From JBKEAR01 sp047972425 (GTDB lineage: Bacteria; Pseudomonadota; Alphaproteobacteria; JBKEAR01): a stretch of 64,000 bases of DNA. The DNA is taken from contig JBKEAR010000012.1 in NCBI GenBank assembly GCA_047972425.1, forward strand, positions 1-64,000, read 5' to 3'. The notes under the pieces were generated by a model. It ran no database searches. It worked only from the letters and a program-made list of their open reading frames with translations, and was not told where the DNA came from. The stretch's first letter is position 1. Each line of letters starts with the position of its first letter. A program made the translations under genes and the position numbers. Below are positions 24,240 through 34,709 of this stretch, piece by piece.

Positions 24240-25778
24240 TTGCCGTCAAAATCTGCCCTAACTAAAATAGCAAAAACTTTTATGCTCAATTTTATTTTGG
24301 GTGGATTGTTGATTTTTGCCCTTGCCCCTTTTTATATCTTACCCCTTTTAATCGTCAGCTTAAGTGGTTTGTTATGGCAAATAAGCACCGCCCCGACATT
24401 AAAGTCGGCCATTGGGCGCAGCTATGCATTTGGCTTTGGTTATTATTTAATTGGGCTTTCGTGGATTGGTGTTGCATTCTTGCATTTCCCTAACCCTTTA
24501 GAGCCAAATAAATTGCTTGGTATCAGTTTAGCTATCCCAGCAATATTGGCGATTGCAGCATCATTAAGCCTGTTTTTCATTTTGCTTTGCATTTTGAGTT
24601 TGTATAGCACAAAAAAAGGATTATGGGGGGTGCTTAATCAGGCCGCAATTTGGACCTTTATTAGCTTTTTACAAGGGCATTTATTTACAGGCTTTCCGTG
24701 GAACCCATTGGCAATTAGCTTTACATTTCACCCTATATTGATGCAACCAGCCGCCTTTTTAAGCAGCTATGGGCTTAGTTTTATTGCCGCTTGCTTGGGT
24801 TATAGCCTCTATGGGTTTTATGGCCGGTTTCGTACCAAATCCTTTGGGGTTTTTGTTATCGGCTTATTAGCGATATTCTCTTTAAGTGCCATGCGTTATT
24901 ATTATTATGATGCCCAACTGAAAAAAACACCCGAAATTGCTAAAATACGGGCAATTCAAACCGGTATATCGCTTAAAGATAAATGGGATTATAATCAGTT
25001 TTGGGATCATATGGCTTTGGTAGAAGGCATGTTAAAAGATGGTGATGCCGATTATGATGCCGCTATTTTGGGCGAAACTGCCCTACCGTTTTTAATCGAC
25101 CAAGATGATGCTAACCGGCTGGAATTAACCAGTTATCTACCCGCAAATGCTTATTTATTAATAGGTGCTAATCAGCTTTATAAAGGTGATTATATGCGCC
25201 CGCAAAATACCTTTGTTGCCCTCAATAACCAAGGGCAAATTATTTACTCTTATGCCAAAACCCATCTTGTTCCATTTGGCGAATATACACCCAAATGGCT
25301 ACCTTTCGATAAATTTATCCCGATGCCCGGTATTTATGTTAAGGGTAATGGCCCACAAACTTATGAATTACCTGCATTTTCTTATGGACCCAATATTTGT
25401 TACGAGGGCATATTTAGCGGTGCCATTATCGACGAAAAAAATAAACCCGATGTGATAATTAATGTTGCTATTGACGGATGGTACGGAAACACCCATGGCC
25501 CTCGCCAACATGCCGCACAACAACTTTTAAGAGCCGTTGAGGAATCTATTCCTCTTATACGTGTAACCGATAATGGGGTTAGCTTTGCCGCTAATGCATT
25601 GGGTAAAATAGAGCATCAAATCAATATAAACCAAATTAATTACTTTGATTATGCAATAAAAAATAAAGAATTGCTAAATACTTCCCCTCATGTTGCAAAA
25701 TATTTTCTGGTTATCATTTTATTATTAATTATTTGCTCGCAAAATTGTTACTTCACGCAAGTTGCAAATAAACACTAA
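24240..25778 (+). CDS. lnt: Apolipoprotein N-acyltransferase
   Basis: Adds the third acyl chain to the N-terminal Cys of lipoproteins. The N-terminal part to about residue 220 contains seven or so membrane helices. The periplasmic nitrilase-like domain has the triad Glu279 (ILGETALPFL), Lys340 (SYAKTHLVPFGEYTP) and Cys387 (NICYEG). A final helix lies near 485-500. The length of 512 is normal. The start is a TTG 9 bp after AAGG; the first ATG would be residue 15, inside the first helix, so TTG is preferred. Confidence 0.94.
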   Translation: MPSKSALTKIAKTFMLNFILGGLLIFALAPFYILPLLIVSLSGLLWQISTAPTLKSAIGRSYAFGFGYYLIGLSWIGVAFLHFPNPLEPNKLLGISLAIPAILAIAASLSLFFILLCILSLYSTKKGLWGVLNQAAIWTFISFLQGHLFTGFPWNPLAISFTFHPILMQPAAFLSSYGLSFIAACLGYSLYGFYGRFRTKSFGVFVIGLLAIFSLSAMRYYYYDAQLKKTPEIAKIRAIQTGISLKDKWDYNQFWDHMALVEGMLKDGDADYDAAILGETALPFLIDQDDANRLELTSYLPANAYLLIGANQLYKGDYMRPQNTFVALNNQGQIIYSYAKTHLVPFGEYTPKWLPFDKFIPMPGIYVKGNGPQTYELPAFSYGPNICYEGIFSGAIIDEKNKPDVIINVAIDGWYGNTHGPRQHAAQQLLRAVEESIPLIRVTDNGVSFAANALGKIEHQININQINYFDYAIKNKELLNTSPHVAKYFLVIILLLIICSQNCYFTQVANKH

Positions 25779-26012
25779 ATACTTACCTAATCAAAAATGA
25801 AATAATATTTTAAGATCATGTTTATTATTGTATTTTTTTATTAAATAATACAAAAACATAATTTTCTTAAATATTTATCAATCTCAACTATATGTTTTAT
25901 AAAAAAAAACTTAAAAATAGATGTGTTAAAATTATTAAATAAAATGTTGCAAAGTAAAGTTTATACATATTATTATATGTAATACTAATTCGATAGAAAT
26001 GAGGATAAAAAA

Positions 26013-26480
26013 TTGAAAAAACGTGGACGAACTAAAAAAATAGGAGAGTTTGCCAAAGGTTCCGCTACACGCGTCAAAGAAGCCTTATCAAATAACCCTC
26101 ATCCTGTAGATGAGCATGTGGGGAAAAAGCTTAGGGTTCGGCGTATTTTGATGGGTGTTTCGCAAGAGCAATTGGGCGAAGCTGTTGGTTTAACTTTTCA
26201 ACAAATTCAAAAATATGAGCGTGGAGCCAACCGTATTTCTGCATCTCGATTATGGGAATTTTCACAGCTTTTGGGTGTTCAGCCGGCTTGGTTTTTTCAG
26301 AATGATGAAGAAGTGAAAAGTAAATCTATGCAATTTGCTGAACAGCAGGAAGAATTTGCAAATAATTCTGAAATACTCACCCAAAAAGAAACTTTAGATC
26401 TTGTAAAGTCTTGGTATGGTATTAAAGATAAGAAAACCCGAGAAAAAACGTTAGATCTTATTAAATCCTTAGGAAGTTAA
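26013..26480 (+). CDS. Xre-family transcriptional regulator (alphaproteobacterial HTH type)
   Basis: 155 residues. A basic N-terminal tail of 35 residues precedes a Cro/CI-type helix-turn-helix at about 37-95: GKKLRVRRILMGVSQEQLGE, then LTFQQIQKYERGANRISASR. This wording is typical of a regulator family widespread in Alphaproteobacteria. The C-terminal part is polar and helical with no sensor domain. The start is TTG with GAGG 7-8 bp upstream; no ATG lies near. It is monocistronic, with a strong terminator 60 bp downstream. The targets are unknown. Confidence 0.85.
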   Translation: MKKRGRTKKIGEFAKGSATRVKEALSNNPHPVDEHVGKKLRVRRILMGVSQEQLGEAVGLTFQQIQKYERGANRISASRLWEFSQLLGVQPAWFFQNDEEVKSKSMQFAEQQEEFANNSEILTQKETLDLVKSWYGIKDKKTREKTLDLIKSLGS

Positions 26481-26543
26481 GTATAAAAAATATTATATTA
26501 TATAATATTTAATTGCGTATTATATTATGTAGCATTTAAAAAT

Positions 26544-26584
26544 GATTCATTTATATAAATTTTTATATAAATGAGTCTTTTTTT
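26544..26584 (+). terminator. Rho-independent terminator after the Xre regulator
   Basis: 13 perfect pairs (TCATTTATATAAA with its complement) around a 2-nt loop, extended by three further pairs including a G-T, and followed directly by seven T. The stem is unusually A/T-rich for a terminator. Confidence 0.85.
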
Positions 26585-26682
26585 ACCCATCCAAATTTGC
26601 ATCCTCATTTCTCAAAATTTCTAGCCTTTTTTATGTAAATCTATTAAAATTGCCCGCATAAAATTAAATAGAGGCTAAATAA

Positions 26683-27336
26683 ATGAATCAATACCCAAAA
26701 AAACTCACCGCCGTATTATTTGATATGGACGGAACTTTAGTGGATTCCGAAGATTTACATTACGAAAATGTTGTCGCGGTTTGTGCCGAATATGGCTATG
26801 AATTTACTGCCCATGATAATATGCGCTTTATGGGCCATTCCATGACCAATATTTTTAATGCACTTAAACCCGATTTTCCTTCTGATATTACTTTTGAGCG
26901 CTTTTTTGATGATAATTTAGCGCGGTTTGAAAAAACCATAAAAAAAGAACATTTATTCCCCGGTGTTTTAGATACGTTACAATATCTAAAATCTAAAAAT
27001 ATCCCCATGTTTGTCGTAACCAATGGGGAGCAAAAGGCCGCCGATGTCGCTTTATCTAAAACAGAAATTATTCATTATTTTAAAGGGGTTATAACAGCTG
27101 CTCAAGTTACAAAAGCCAAGCCCGACCCCCAACCCTACCTATTGGCCGCACAAAATTTAAATATTCCTATAGAGCAATGTTTAATTGTTGAAGATAGTGC
27201 AACGGGTGCAACTTCAGGCATTAAAGCCGGCGGATATGTTATTGCCTTAGACCATACAATGGGGCGCGACCAACTACAAATGGCTAATAAAATTGTAACA
27301 AATTTTGCAGAAATTCCTTTTAAAAGCTTATTTTAG
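26683..27336 (+). CDS. HAD-superfamily phosphatase/phosphomutase (beta-phosphoglucomutase-like, subfamily IA)
   Basis: 217 residues. HAD motif I is FDMDGTLVDSED at 13-24, with nucleophile Asp14 and acid-base Asp16. Motif II is FVVTNGEQK near 107-115, the motif III Lys sits in AKPDPQPYLLAA, and motif IV is IVEDSATGATSGIKAGGYVI. A helical cap covers about 25-90. It precedes glgB by about 70 bp, so a role on a sugar phosphate of glycogen or maltose metabolism is plausible but unproven. Confidence 0.85.
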   Translation: MNQYPKKLTAVLFDMDGTLVDSEDLHYENVVAVCAEYGYEFTAHDNMRFMGHSMTNIFNALKPDFPSDITFERFFDDNLARFEKTIKKEHLFPGVLDTLQYLKSKNIPMFVVTNGEQKAADVALSKTEIIHYFKGVITAAQVTKAKPDPQPYLLAAQNLNIPIEQCLIVEDSATGATSGIKAGGYVIALDHTMGRDQLQMANKIVTNFAEIPFKSLF

Positions 27337-27406
27337 GTTATAGTATATGCGTTATAGGTTATAATATATGTGTTAACCATCAACCACAGGATTAATGAGG
27401 CGCATT

Positions 27407-29593
27407 ATGAACATCAAAGAAATCTTAAATAGCATTGCCCAAGGTAAAAATAATAACCCATTTGCATGGCTTGGCGCGCACGAGACTGGCGATGACGTTA
27501 TTATTCGTGTTTTCCGCCCATATAGCGAATATGTCCGTTTATTGTCTTATGATGATAAAACAGATTATGGCTTAATGGAAAAAGTGCATGAAGACGGTAT
27601 TTTTGAAATCACCATCAAAAACAGCCAAGCATTTTTTTGGAAGCTCGGCGTTAAAGAATGGGGCTTTGAAAAAGAGGTTTACGATGCCTATGCCTTTGGT
27701 AGCAGCGTGGGCGAGATGGACCAATGGTTATTGGCCGAAGGGCATCATTATACATCTTACGAGCTTTTAGGAGCACATCCCAAAAATATTAGCGGGGTTG
27801 ATGGTACTTTATTTGCCGTTTGGGCACCCAATGCAAGCCGTGTGAGTGTGGTTGGCAATTTTAATAGCTGGGATGGCCGTATTCATATTATGCGCAATCA
27901 TATTGCCTTAGGTATTTGGGAAATTTTTATTCCCCATGTTCATGCGGGTGAAATTTATAAATTCGAGCTTTTAGATGCCCAAGGTAATTTATTACCCTTA
28001 AAGGCCGACCCCTATGGTTTTGCTGCCGAGTTACGCCCCAAAACAGGATCAGTCGTTGCCGGTTTGCCTGAATATTCGTGGAATGACGATACATGGATGA
28101 AAACCCGCAGCGAACATAATAAACAAGATGCCGCTATTTCGATTTACGAGGTTCATGCCCCCTCTTGGGCGCGTGTGCCCGAGGATTATAATCGCTCTTT
28201 AAGCTGGCGGGAGCTGGCCGATAAACTGATCCCTTATGTGGTCGATATGGGCTTTACCCATATTGAGCTTTTACCTATATCTGAATATCCCTTTGATGGT
28301 AGCTGGGGTTATCAGCCCATTGGCTTATATGCCCCCACCGCACGTATGGGCTCGCCTGAGGATTTCCGTTATTTTATCGATTGCGCCCACCAAGCGGGTA
28401 TTGGTATTTTAATCGATTGGGTTCCGGCGCATTTTCCTGAAGACGAACATGGGCTTGGCAATTTTGATGGCACTCATTTATATGAGCATGCCGATCCGCG
28501 CCAAGGGCGCCACCAAGATTGGGGTACGCTGATTTATAATTTCGGCCGCAAAGAGGTGCAAAACTTTTTAATCTCCAATGCTTTATATTGGATGCGCGAA
28601 TTTCATATCGATGGCCTTCGGGTCGATGCTGTGGCTTCGATGCTTTATTTAGATTATTCTCGCGAAGAAGGCCAATGGATACCCAATAAACATGGCGGGC
28701 GTGAAAATTTAGAAGCCGTGGATTTTTTAAAACATCTCAATGAAGTTGTGTATCAATATTTCCCCGATTGCGTTACCGTGGCTGAAGAAAGCACAAGTTG
28801 GCCGGGGGTATCGCAACCCACATTTTTGGGTGGCTTGGGTTTTGGCTTAAAATGGAATATGGGTTGGATGAATGATACGTTAGAATATATCAAACTCGAC
28901 CCTGTTTATCGTAAATATCACCATAACGAGCTGACTTTTAGCTTGGTTTATGCATTTTCTGAAAAATTCGTATTACCAATCTCTCACGATGAAGTTGTCC
29001 ATGGTAAAGGCTCTTTACTCAACCGTATGCCCGGCGACCAATGGCAACGTTTTGCCAATATGCGTACCTATTTAACTTATATGTTTGGCCATCCGGGTAA
29101 AAAACTACTATTTATGGGTTGCGATGTCGCCCAGTCTGATGAGTGGAATTACAATAGCTCGGTCGATTGGCATTTGTTAGAATATCCCGAACATAAAGGT
29201 ATTCAGCAGCTTATTAAAGATTTAAACAAATTATATTGCGAAAATCCGGCACTTTACGAAACTGATAATCAGGGGCATAATTTTGCATGGATTGAACCCA
29301 ATGATTACGAGCAATCCATCTTATCGTGGCGGCGTAAAGGTAATGATGGTAGCGAATTTGTTTTTATTGCCAATTTTACACCGGTTCATCACCCAAGCTA
29401 TCGTATTGGTTTACCCCATCATGGCCATTGGGCAGAGGTATTTAATAGCGATGCCGAGATTTATGCTGGCTCTGGCCAAGGTAATTTAGGTGGTGTCGAT
29501 ACGCAAGATTATGCCATGCATGGCATGCCTTGCTCTGCCGAAATAAATATTCCGCCGCTTGGTGTTGTTGTTTTTAAAAACAAAAAAGATTAA
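27407..29593 (+). CDS. glgB: 1,4-alpha-glucan branching enzyme
   Basis: Makes alpha-1,6 branches in glycogen. It has an N-terminal CBM48-type module, a second beta domain (YELLGAHP and NASRVSVVGNFNSWDGR), then the GH13 barrel: DWVPAHFP, GLRVDAVASMLY with the nucleophile Asp near 405, VAEESTSWPG with the acid Glu near 458, and ISHDEVVHGKGS near 526. It is about 728 residues long. I prefer the ATG at 27407, preceded by GAGG at 7 bp, over the in-frame ATG at 27395, where AGGA is only 3 bp away. glgX and malQ follow. Confidence 0.96.
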   Translation: MNIKEILNSIAQGKNNNPFAWLGAHETGDDVIIRVFRPYSEYVRLLSYDDKTDYGLMEKVHEDGIFEITIKNSQAFFWKLGVKEWGFEKEVYDAYAFGSSVGEMDQWLLAEGHHYTSYELLGAHPKNISGVDGTLFAVWAPNASRVSVVGNFNSWDGRIHIMRNHIALGIWEIFIPHVHAGEIYKFELLDAQGNLLPLKADPYGFAAELRPKTGSVVAGLPEYSWNDDTWMKTRSEHNKQDAAISIYEVHAPSWARVPEDYNRSLSWRELADKLIPYVVDMGFTHIELLPISEYPFDGSWGYQPIGLYAPTARMGSPEDFRYFIDCAHQAGIGILIDWVPAHFPEDEHGLGNFDGTHLYEHADPRQGRHQDWGTLIYNFGRKEVQNFLISNALYWMREFHIDGLRVDAVASMLYLDYSREEGQWIPNKHGGRENLEAVDFLKHLNEVVYQYFPDCVTVAEESTSWPGVSQPTFLGGLGFGLKWNMGWMNDTLEYIKLDPVYRKYHHNELTFSLVYAFSEKFVLPISHDEVVHGKGSLLNRMPGDQWQRFANMRTYLTYMFGHPGKKLLFMGCDVAQSDEWNYNSSVDWHLLEYPEHKGIQQLIKDLNKLYCENPALYETDNQGHNFAWIEPNDYEQSILSWRRKGNDGSEFVFIANFTPVHHPSYRIGLPHHGHWAEVFNSDAEIYAGSGQGNLGGVDTQDYAMHGMPCSAEINIPPLGVVVFKNKKD

Positions 29594-29630
29594 ATAATAA
29601 AAAAACAAACAAGGATTATAAATAAATAAA

Positions 29631-31808
29631 ATGAAACAAAAAACAACTGGTCGCCCATTAACTGAGGGGTCGCCCCTTCCTTTAGGGTCTAATTGGGATG
29701 GAAAAGGTGTGAATTTTGCCCTATTTTCTGCCCATGCTGAAAAAGTCGTCTTATGTCTTTTTGACGAAAATGGAGAGAAAGAAATTGATCGTATTCCGCT
29801 GCATTGGCGCACCGGTAATATTTGGCATTGTTATGTAAGCGGTTTGGGGCCGGGTACGGTATATGGCTATCGGGTTTATGGCCCCTTTGACCCTGCTGCG
29901 GGTCATCGCTTTAACCCGAACAAATTGCTTTTAGACCCTTATGCCAAAAGCATGAAGGGTCAGTTTACTTGGCACGCGTCCTTTTATGGTCATATCTTTG
30001 AAAGTAACGAGCAAGATTTATCTTTTGATACCCAAGATAATGCCGCTTATGTTCCCAAGTCGGTTGTGAGTACATCTTATTACACGCCAGAACCCCATAA
30101 AAGACCCAATATAGCTAAAGAAGATATGGTGATTTACGAGGCTCATGTAAAAGGGCTTACTGCCTTGCATCCTGAGGTTCCCGATGCCATTAAAGGTACA
30201 TTTATGGGTATGAGCCACCCGTCTGTTATTGGTTATCTGAAAAATTTGGGTGTGACAACGGTTGAGCTTTTACCGATATTTTTATTGGGCAAACAAGATT
30301 ATTTGGAAAGCCGCAAATTAAAAAATTATTGGGGATACGACCCCGTAAGCTATTTTATCTTAGACCCACGTTTTGGGGTAGAAGATGCGCAAACCGAGTT
30401 TCGCCATATGGTGCATGCTTATCATGAGGCCGGTTTAGAGATTATCTTAGACGTGGTTTATAACCATACAGGCGAAGGTAATGAAATGGGGCCTGTATGG
30501 TCGTTTAGGGGTATTGATAATAAAAGCTATTATGCGCTCATGCCCGATAATTTGCGTTATTATCAAAATGATACCGGTTGTGGCAATGTATTTAATTTAT
30601 CCCACCCAAGGGTTAACCAACTGGTTATGGATAGTTTGCGTTATTGGGTCATCGAGATGGGTGTTGATGGTTTCCGCTTCGATCTCGCTGCAACCCTTAT
30701 TCGTGATGGCCGCGGCAATATATCTTCTGAGCCCAACTTTTTTGCTTCTATTCGTCAAGACCCGGTGCTGAATAAAGTGAAACTGATTGCCGAGCCTTGG
30801 GATATGGGGCGCGATGGCTGGCAAACAGGTAACTTCCCCGATGATTTTTCGGAATGGAACGATGTTTTTCGCGATAGTGTACGTGCATTTTGGAACACCC
30901 AAGGTACGGCATCGAGCTTCTCGGGTGCCTTAGCTGGCTCGTCGCATATTTTTAATCACGATGGCCGCCGCCCCCAAGCTTCGGTTAACTTTATTACCGC
31001 TCATGATGGTTTTACTTTGCGCGATTTGGTGAGTTATAACCATAAACATAACGAGCTCAATAAAGAAAATAATCGCGATGGTACCGATAATAATCACTCG
31101 AATAATTACGGTGTAGAAGGCGTAACCAATGATGAGCAAATTAATGGTTTACGCCGCCGCCAAATGCGTAATTTTATGTCGTCATTATTACTTAGCGAGG
31201 GTATCCCAATGATTTGCGCGGGCGATGAATATGGCCGCAGCCAACAAGGGAATAATAACCCTTGGTGCCAAGATAATGAGATTACTTGGATGCGTTGGGA
31301 TTGGAGCGAAGAAGAGCGCAATTTTTACGATTTCACTCGTATGTTATTGTTATATCGCAAACATCACCCAATATTTCGCCGTATTCACTTTTTCCAAGGG
31401 CTTTCCGAGGCCATTCCTGAAGCCAGAGATGTGGTATGGCTTTCCCCTGCCGGCCAAGAAATGACAAATGAGGAATGGGCAGGCTGTAAATGTTTTGGTT
31501 CTTTTTTACCGGGCGATACAGGCTTACACGACCCTTATAATGGTGAACCTATATTAGATGATCGGTTTTTAATCCTGATGAATGCGTTACCGGTCGAGCA
31601 AGAATTTAAGCTGCTACCCGGATTAGATTTATGCAAATGGAAACTTATTTTCGATACATCGCGTATGCGCTATACCGAAAAAGAAACACCCAAAAACCTC
31701 AATTTACAATCCGGTAAATATCCCCTTAAACCATATTCAACTGTGTTATTCAGAGAGCGCAAAACCGCCGGGCCAGTAACAGCCAGTTGGAAACAAGAGG
31801 AAAAATAA
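29631..31808 (+). CDS. glgX: Glycogen debranching enzyme (isoamylase type)
   Basis: Hydrolyses alpha-1,6 branches of limit dextrins. The GlgX opening LPLGSNWDGKGVNFALFSAH is followed by GYRVYGPFDPAAGHRFNPNK and LLLDPYAK. The catalytic regions are DVVYNHTGEG near 278, DGFRFDLAAT near 346-355 with the nucleophile, LIAEPWDMG near 384 with the acid, and NFITAHDGFTLRDLVSYNHK near 455. Its 725 residues are normal. It lies 37 bp after glgB and 3 bp before malQ. No glgA, glgC or glgP is present in this window. Confidence 0.95.
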   Translation: MKQKTTGRPLTEGSPLPLGSNWDGKGVNFALFSAHAEKVVLCLFDENGEKEIDRIPLHWRTGNIWHCYVSGLGPGTVYGYRVYGPFDPAAGHRFNPNKLLLDPYAKSMKGQFTWHASFYGHIFESNEQDLSFDTQDNAAYVPKSVVSTSYYTPEPHKRPNIAKEDMVIYEAHVKGLTALHPEVPDAIKGTFMGMSHPSVIGYLKNLGVTTVELLPIFLLGKQDYLESRKLKNYWGYDPVSYFILDPRFGVEDAQTEFRHMVHAYHEAGLEIILDVVYNHTGEGNEMGPVWSFRGIDNKSYYALMPDNLRYYQNDTGCGNVFNLSHPRVNQLVMDSLRYWVIEMGVDGFRFDLAATLIRDGRGNISSEPNFFASIRQDPVLNKVKLIAEPWDMGRDGWQTGNFPDDFSEWNDVFRDSVRAFWNTQGTASSFSGALAGSSHIFNHDGRRPQASVNFITAHDGFTLRDLVSYNHKHNELNKENNRDGTDNNHSNNYGVEGVTNDEQINGLRRRQMRNFMSSLLLSEGIPMICAGDEYGRSQQGNNNPWCQDNEITWMRWDWSEEERNFYDFTRMLLLYRKHHPIFRRIHFFQGLSEAIPEARDVVWLSPAGQEMTNEEWAGCKCFGSFLPGDTGLHDPYNGEPILDDRFLILMNALPVEQEFKLLPGLDLCKWKLIFDTSRMRYTEKETPKNLNLQSGKYPLKPYSTVLFRERKTAGPVTASWKQEEK

Positions 31809-31811
31809 TAA

Positions 31812-33923
31812 ATGAACGAAAATTTAAGACGGCTTTGCGAACTGGCAGGGGTGCAAACCGAATGGTTAGCGGTAGATGGCCATACCCACCAAGTCCCGAA
31901 GGAAACTTTAGTCAAAATTTTACAGCTTTTGGATATTAAAACCGATAATGATTTGGTTATTCAGTCCGAGATCCGCCGTATTGAAGAAAGTTATTGGAAA
32001 AAGCCTCTTAAAGATTGTTATATTTTACGCCAATATTACGAGCAACCCATTGGCCCTGTAGAGCTAACCCTACCCGCTGCCCTTTGGAAGCAACCGCAAA
32101 GGGTCGATTTGTCTTTAGAGGACGGCTCTGAGCAAGTTATTGAATATATCCCTGCGCAACAAGAATGTGTAGAATGGCGCGAAATCGGCGGGAAAAAGAT
32201 GTTTCGGATTAATCTTTATTTACCGGCCGAGCTCCCAATGGGTTATCATAAAATTTCTAGCCCTTTTACCATCAATAATCGCAATGGTATCCAAACACGC
32301 CCCTTAATCATTACCCCTTCGGCCTCTTATTTACCGCCCGATTTTTATCATCGTAAATATTGGGGTTTGGGTGCGCATCTCTATTGTTTACAGGGCGAAG
32401 GTTATTATACCAATGGCGATTTTGCCGATCTCAATAAAGCTGTGGAGCTTAGCCACCATGCGGGGGCTGATTTTTTTGGGATTAACCCATTACATGCCCT
32501 TTATCCGGCACAACCCAATATTGCATCGCCCTATTCACCATCATCGCGGGCATTTTTAAATCCGCTTTATATTACATCGGCCGAGCTTACCCAAAAACCA
32601 GTGGAACAACAAGCCCCGAGCGCTTGGATTGATTGGGAAAAAGCCTTTAATGAGCGCGATGAAATTTTACGAAAAAAATATCAAAAATTTTTAGCATTAG
32701 ATGATAACTCGCCCGAAAAGACCGATTTTGCCAATTGGGCTGCCCAAGATGAAGAACGCCTCATTAATTTTGCCCTTTATAATGTAATTGCCAGCGAGCT
32801 TGGTATTTATAATGCCCAATTATGGCCGGCTGAATATAAATCGCCCAATAGCGAAGCCAGCCAAGCCTTAGGTAAAGAAAAAGCTGGTGAGGTTGCTTAC
32901 CATATTTGGCTACAATGGCTTGCCGATAGTCAATTAAGCTTAATAGCCCAACAAGCCAAAGAAAAGCTTTCTATTGGTCTTTACGGCGATATGGCTGTGG
33001 GTGTAACCTCTTTTGGTGCCGATGGTTGGTCAAATGATGTTATTGTTACCGATGCCGTATTTGGTGCGCCCCCCGATGATTTTTCCATTTTGGGGCAAAA
33101 CTGGGCTATATGCCCGTTTCACCCGCAAAAACTCCATAAGGAGGGTTTTGAAACCTTTATTCATATGATTCGCAAAAATATGAAATATTATGGGGCTTTG
33201 CGTATTGACCATGTAATGGGTTTGCGCCAATTATATTGGATACCCAAAGGGTTATCGGCCACCCAAGGGGCTTATGTGCGTAACCCTTATGCGGAATTTT
33301 TGGGCATTATTGCGCTCGAGAGCCACCGCAACCAATGTATGGTTATTGGTGAGGATTTAGGTACGGTGCCTTGGGGTATGCGCGAGCAGATGGACCAAGA
33401 AAATCTATTGGGTTATCGGGTCTTTTGGTTTGAAAAATGGGCAGAATCTTGCCTATTTAAACGCCCCGATACTTATAGCTATAAAGCCTTAGCATCGGTT
33501 TCTACCCATGATTTACCAACCATTGCCGGCTTTTGGCAAGGGCGCGATTTGGCTATTCGGCGCGAGCTGCAGGTTTATAATAATTTGGCTGATCAAGAAG
33601 CCGCCGAGTGTGAACGTATATTCGAAAAAGAACGGTTATTGGCTGCATTAAAAGATCAAGGCCTATTGGGTGATGATATGACCATCGATAATGTGCCGAT
33701 GGATGAGCTGATGAAGGCTATGCATATCTATGTGGCACGCTCCAATAGCCAATTAATGATGGCACAGCTCGATGATTTAAGCTTTGAATCTGACCCGCTC
33801 AACTTACCGGGCGTGGACGAGAAAGTTTATCCCAATTGGCGCCGCCGCTTAAGCATGGATATTGCCGATTATGTGGAATGTAGCGATGTTTATGCTGCGA
33901 TTAACGAAAACCGAGGCCGATAA
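31812..33923 (+). CDS. malQ: 4-alpha-glucanotransferase (amylomaltase, MalQ type)
   Basis: Transfers maltodextrin segments between glucans. It is the long, enterobacterial-type enzyme of 703 residues with an N-terminal extension. GH77 motifs: FGINPLHALYPAQP near 223, ALRIDHVMGLRQLYW near 461 with the nucleophile Asp, VIGEDLGTVP near 511 with the acid Glu, and ASVSTHDLPTIAGFW near 562. The conserved C-terminal sequence DPLNLPGVDEKVYPNWRRRL is intact. The following gene overlaps its stop by 1 bp. Confidence 0.95.
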   Translation: MNENLRRLCELAGVQTEWLAVDGHTHQVPKETLVKILQLLDIKTDNDLVIQSEIRRIEESYWKKPLKDCYILRQYYEQPIGPVELTLPAALWKQPQRVDLSLEDGSEQVIEYIPAQQECVEWREIGGKKMFRINLYLPAELPMGYHKISSPFTINNRNGIQTRPLIITPSASYLPPDFYHRKYWGLGAHLYCLQGEGYYTNGDFADLNKAVELSHHAGADFFGINPLHALYPAQPNIASPYSPSSRAFLNPLYITSAELTQKPVEQQAPSAWIDWEKAFNERDEILRKKYQKFLALDDNSPEKTDFANWAAQDEERLINFALYNVIASELGIYNAQLWPAEYKSPNSEASQALGKEKAGEVAYHIWLQWLADSQLSLIAQQAKEKLSIGLYGDMAVGVTSFGADGWSNDVIVTDAVFGAPPDDFSILGQNWAICPFHPQKLHKEGFETFIHMIRKNMKYYGALRIDHVMGLRQLYWIPKGLSATQGAYVRNPYAEFLGIIALESHRNQCMVIGEDLGTVPWGMREQMDQENLLGYRVFWFEKWAESCLFKRPDTYSYKALASVSTHDLPTIAGFWQGRDLAIRRELQVYNNLADQEAAECERIFEKERLLAALKDQGLLGDDMTIDNVPMDELMKAMHIYVARSNSQLMMAQLDDLSFESDPLNLPGVDEKVYPNWRRRLSMDIADYVECSDVYAAINENRGR

Positions 33924-34483
33924 TGACAACCCCATACAATAATGAAGACGGCCCATGGGGCAGCAATGAAAGTGGCCCATGGGGTACAGCAGAAACCAAT
34001 AAAGACCAACCTGCTGCTCCACACCGCTCTATACCGACCGCACCTTCGGATAATAAGCAAAAATGGCTGTATATATTATTTAGTTTTAACGGAGAGCTTA
34101 ATCGCATTGGTTATCTCATCGCTATTATAATACCATTGCTTATTTTAGCGCCATATACCATTTTAACCGCCCAATATTTTATGGAAAATGCCGAAATTTT
34201 ACAGCAAAAAAATACCGAGCTCGGCTTTTGGGGTGCTATTGCCTATATGTTAAACCAAATGGTCGCTGGCTTATCGGGTATAAAATTATGGCTCTATAAT
34301 GCATTTACCATATTACAATATGTGGCTTACTGGATATTAATGGTTGCAACGGTAAAGCGATTTAAAAATGCGGGTCTTATGGGTGCAGCCCCTTGGGTAG
34401 CTGCTATCACAGGTATTATATTTGTATTTCCTATTACAATTATTATTGCCTTGGCTTTGCCTTCTAAAAATAAACGCGCATAA
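33923..34483 (+). CDS. DUF805-like membrane protein with Gly-Pro-Trp-Gly N-terminal tail
   Basis: 186 residues. The first 50 are polar and contain a repeated GPWG motif (DGPWGSNESGPWGT). The membrane domain resembles DUF805: YILFSFNGELNRIGYL echoes the family's opening F-x-x-GRisR-x-yW, and VKRFKNAGLMGAAPW echoes the vRRLhDtgksgw block. It has four hydrophobic helices near 65-85, 105-122, 130-148 and 155-177. Function unknown. It is translationally coupled to malQ (TAATG), perhaps only by shared transcription. Confidence 0.6.
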   Translation: MTTPYNNEDGPWGSNESGPWGTAETNKDQPAAPHRSIPTAPSDNKQKWLYILFSFNGELNRIGYLIAIIIPLLILAPYTILTAQYFMENAEILQQKNTELGFWGAIAYMLNQMVAGLSGIKLWLYNAFTILQYVAYWILMVATVKRFKNAGLMGAAPWVAAITGIIFVFPITIIIALALPSKNKRA

Positions 34484-34709
34484 TAATCTTTTTCGTGATT
34501 ACACTCACCCAAACTTTATTGGCTTGCAAATACCATTTTTATTGTGTGGATTAATTAAAATTAAGAGCATAATTGCAGTTATTTATTTCAAATTGGTTCG
34601 CTAAATGCGAAAATAAGAAAATTATTTTGTATTTTAGGTTTTTTATGAAATAATATTTTCTTTAAATTGAATAAAAACACCTTAAATTTACTATGAAAAG
34701 GAACGAAAA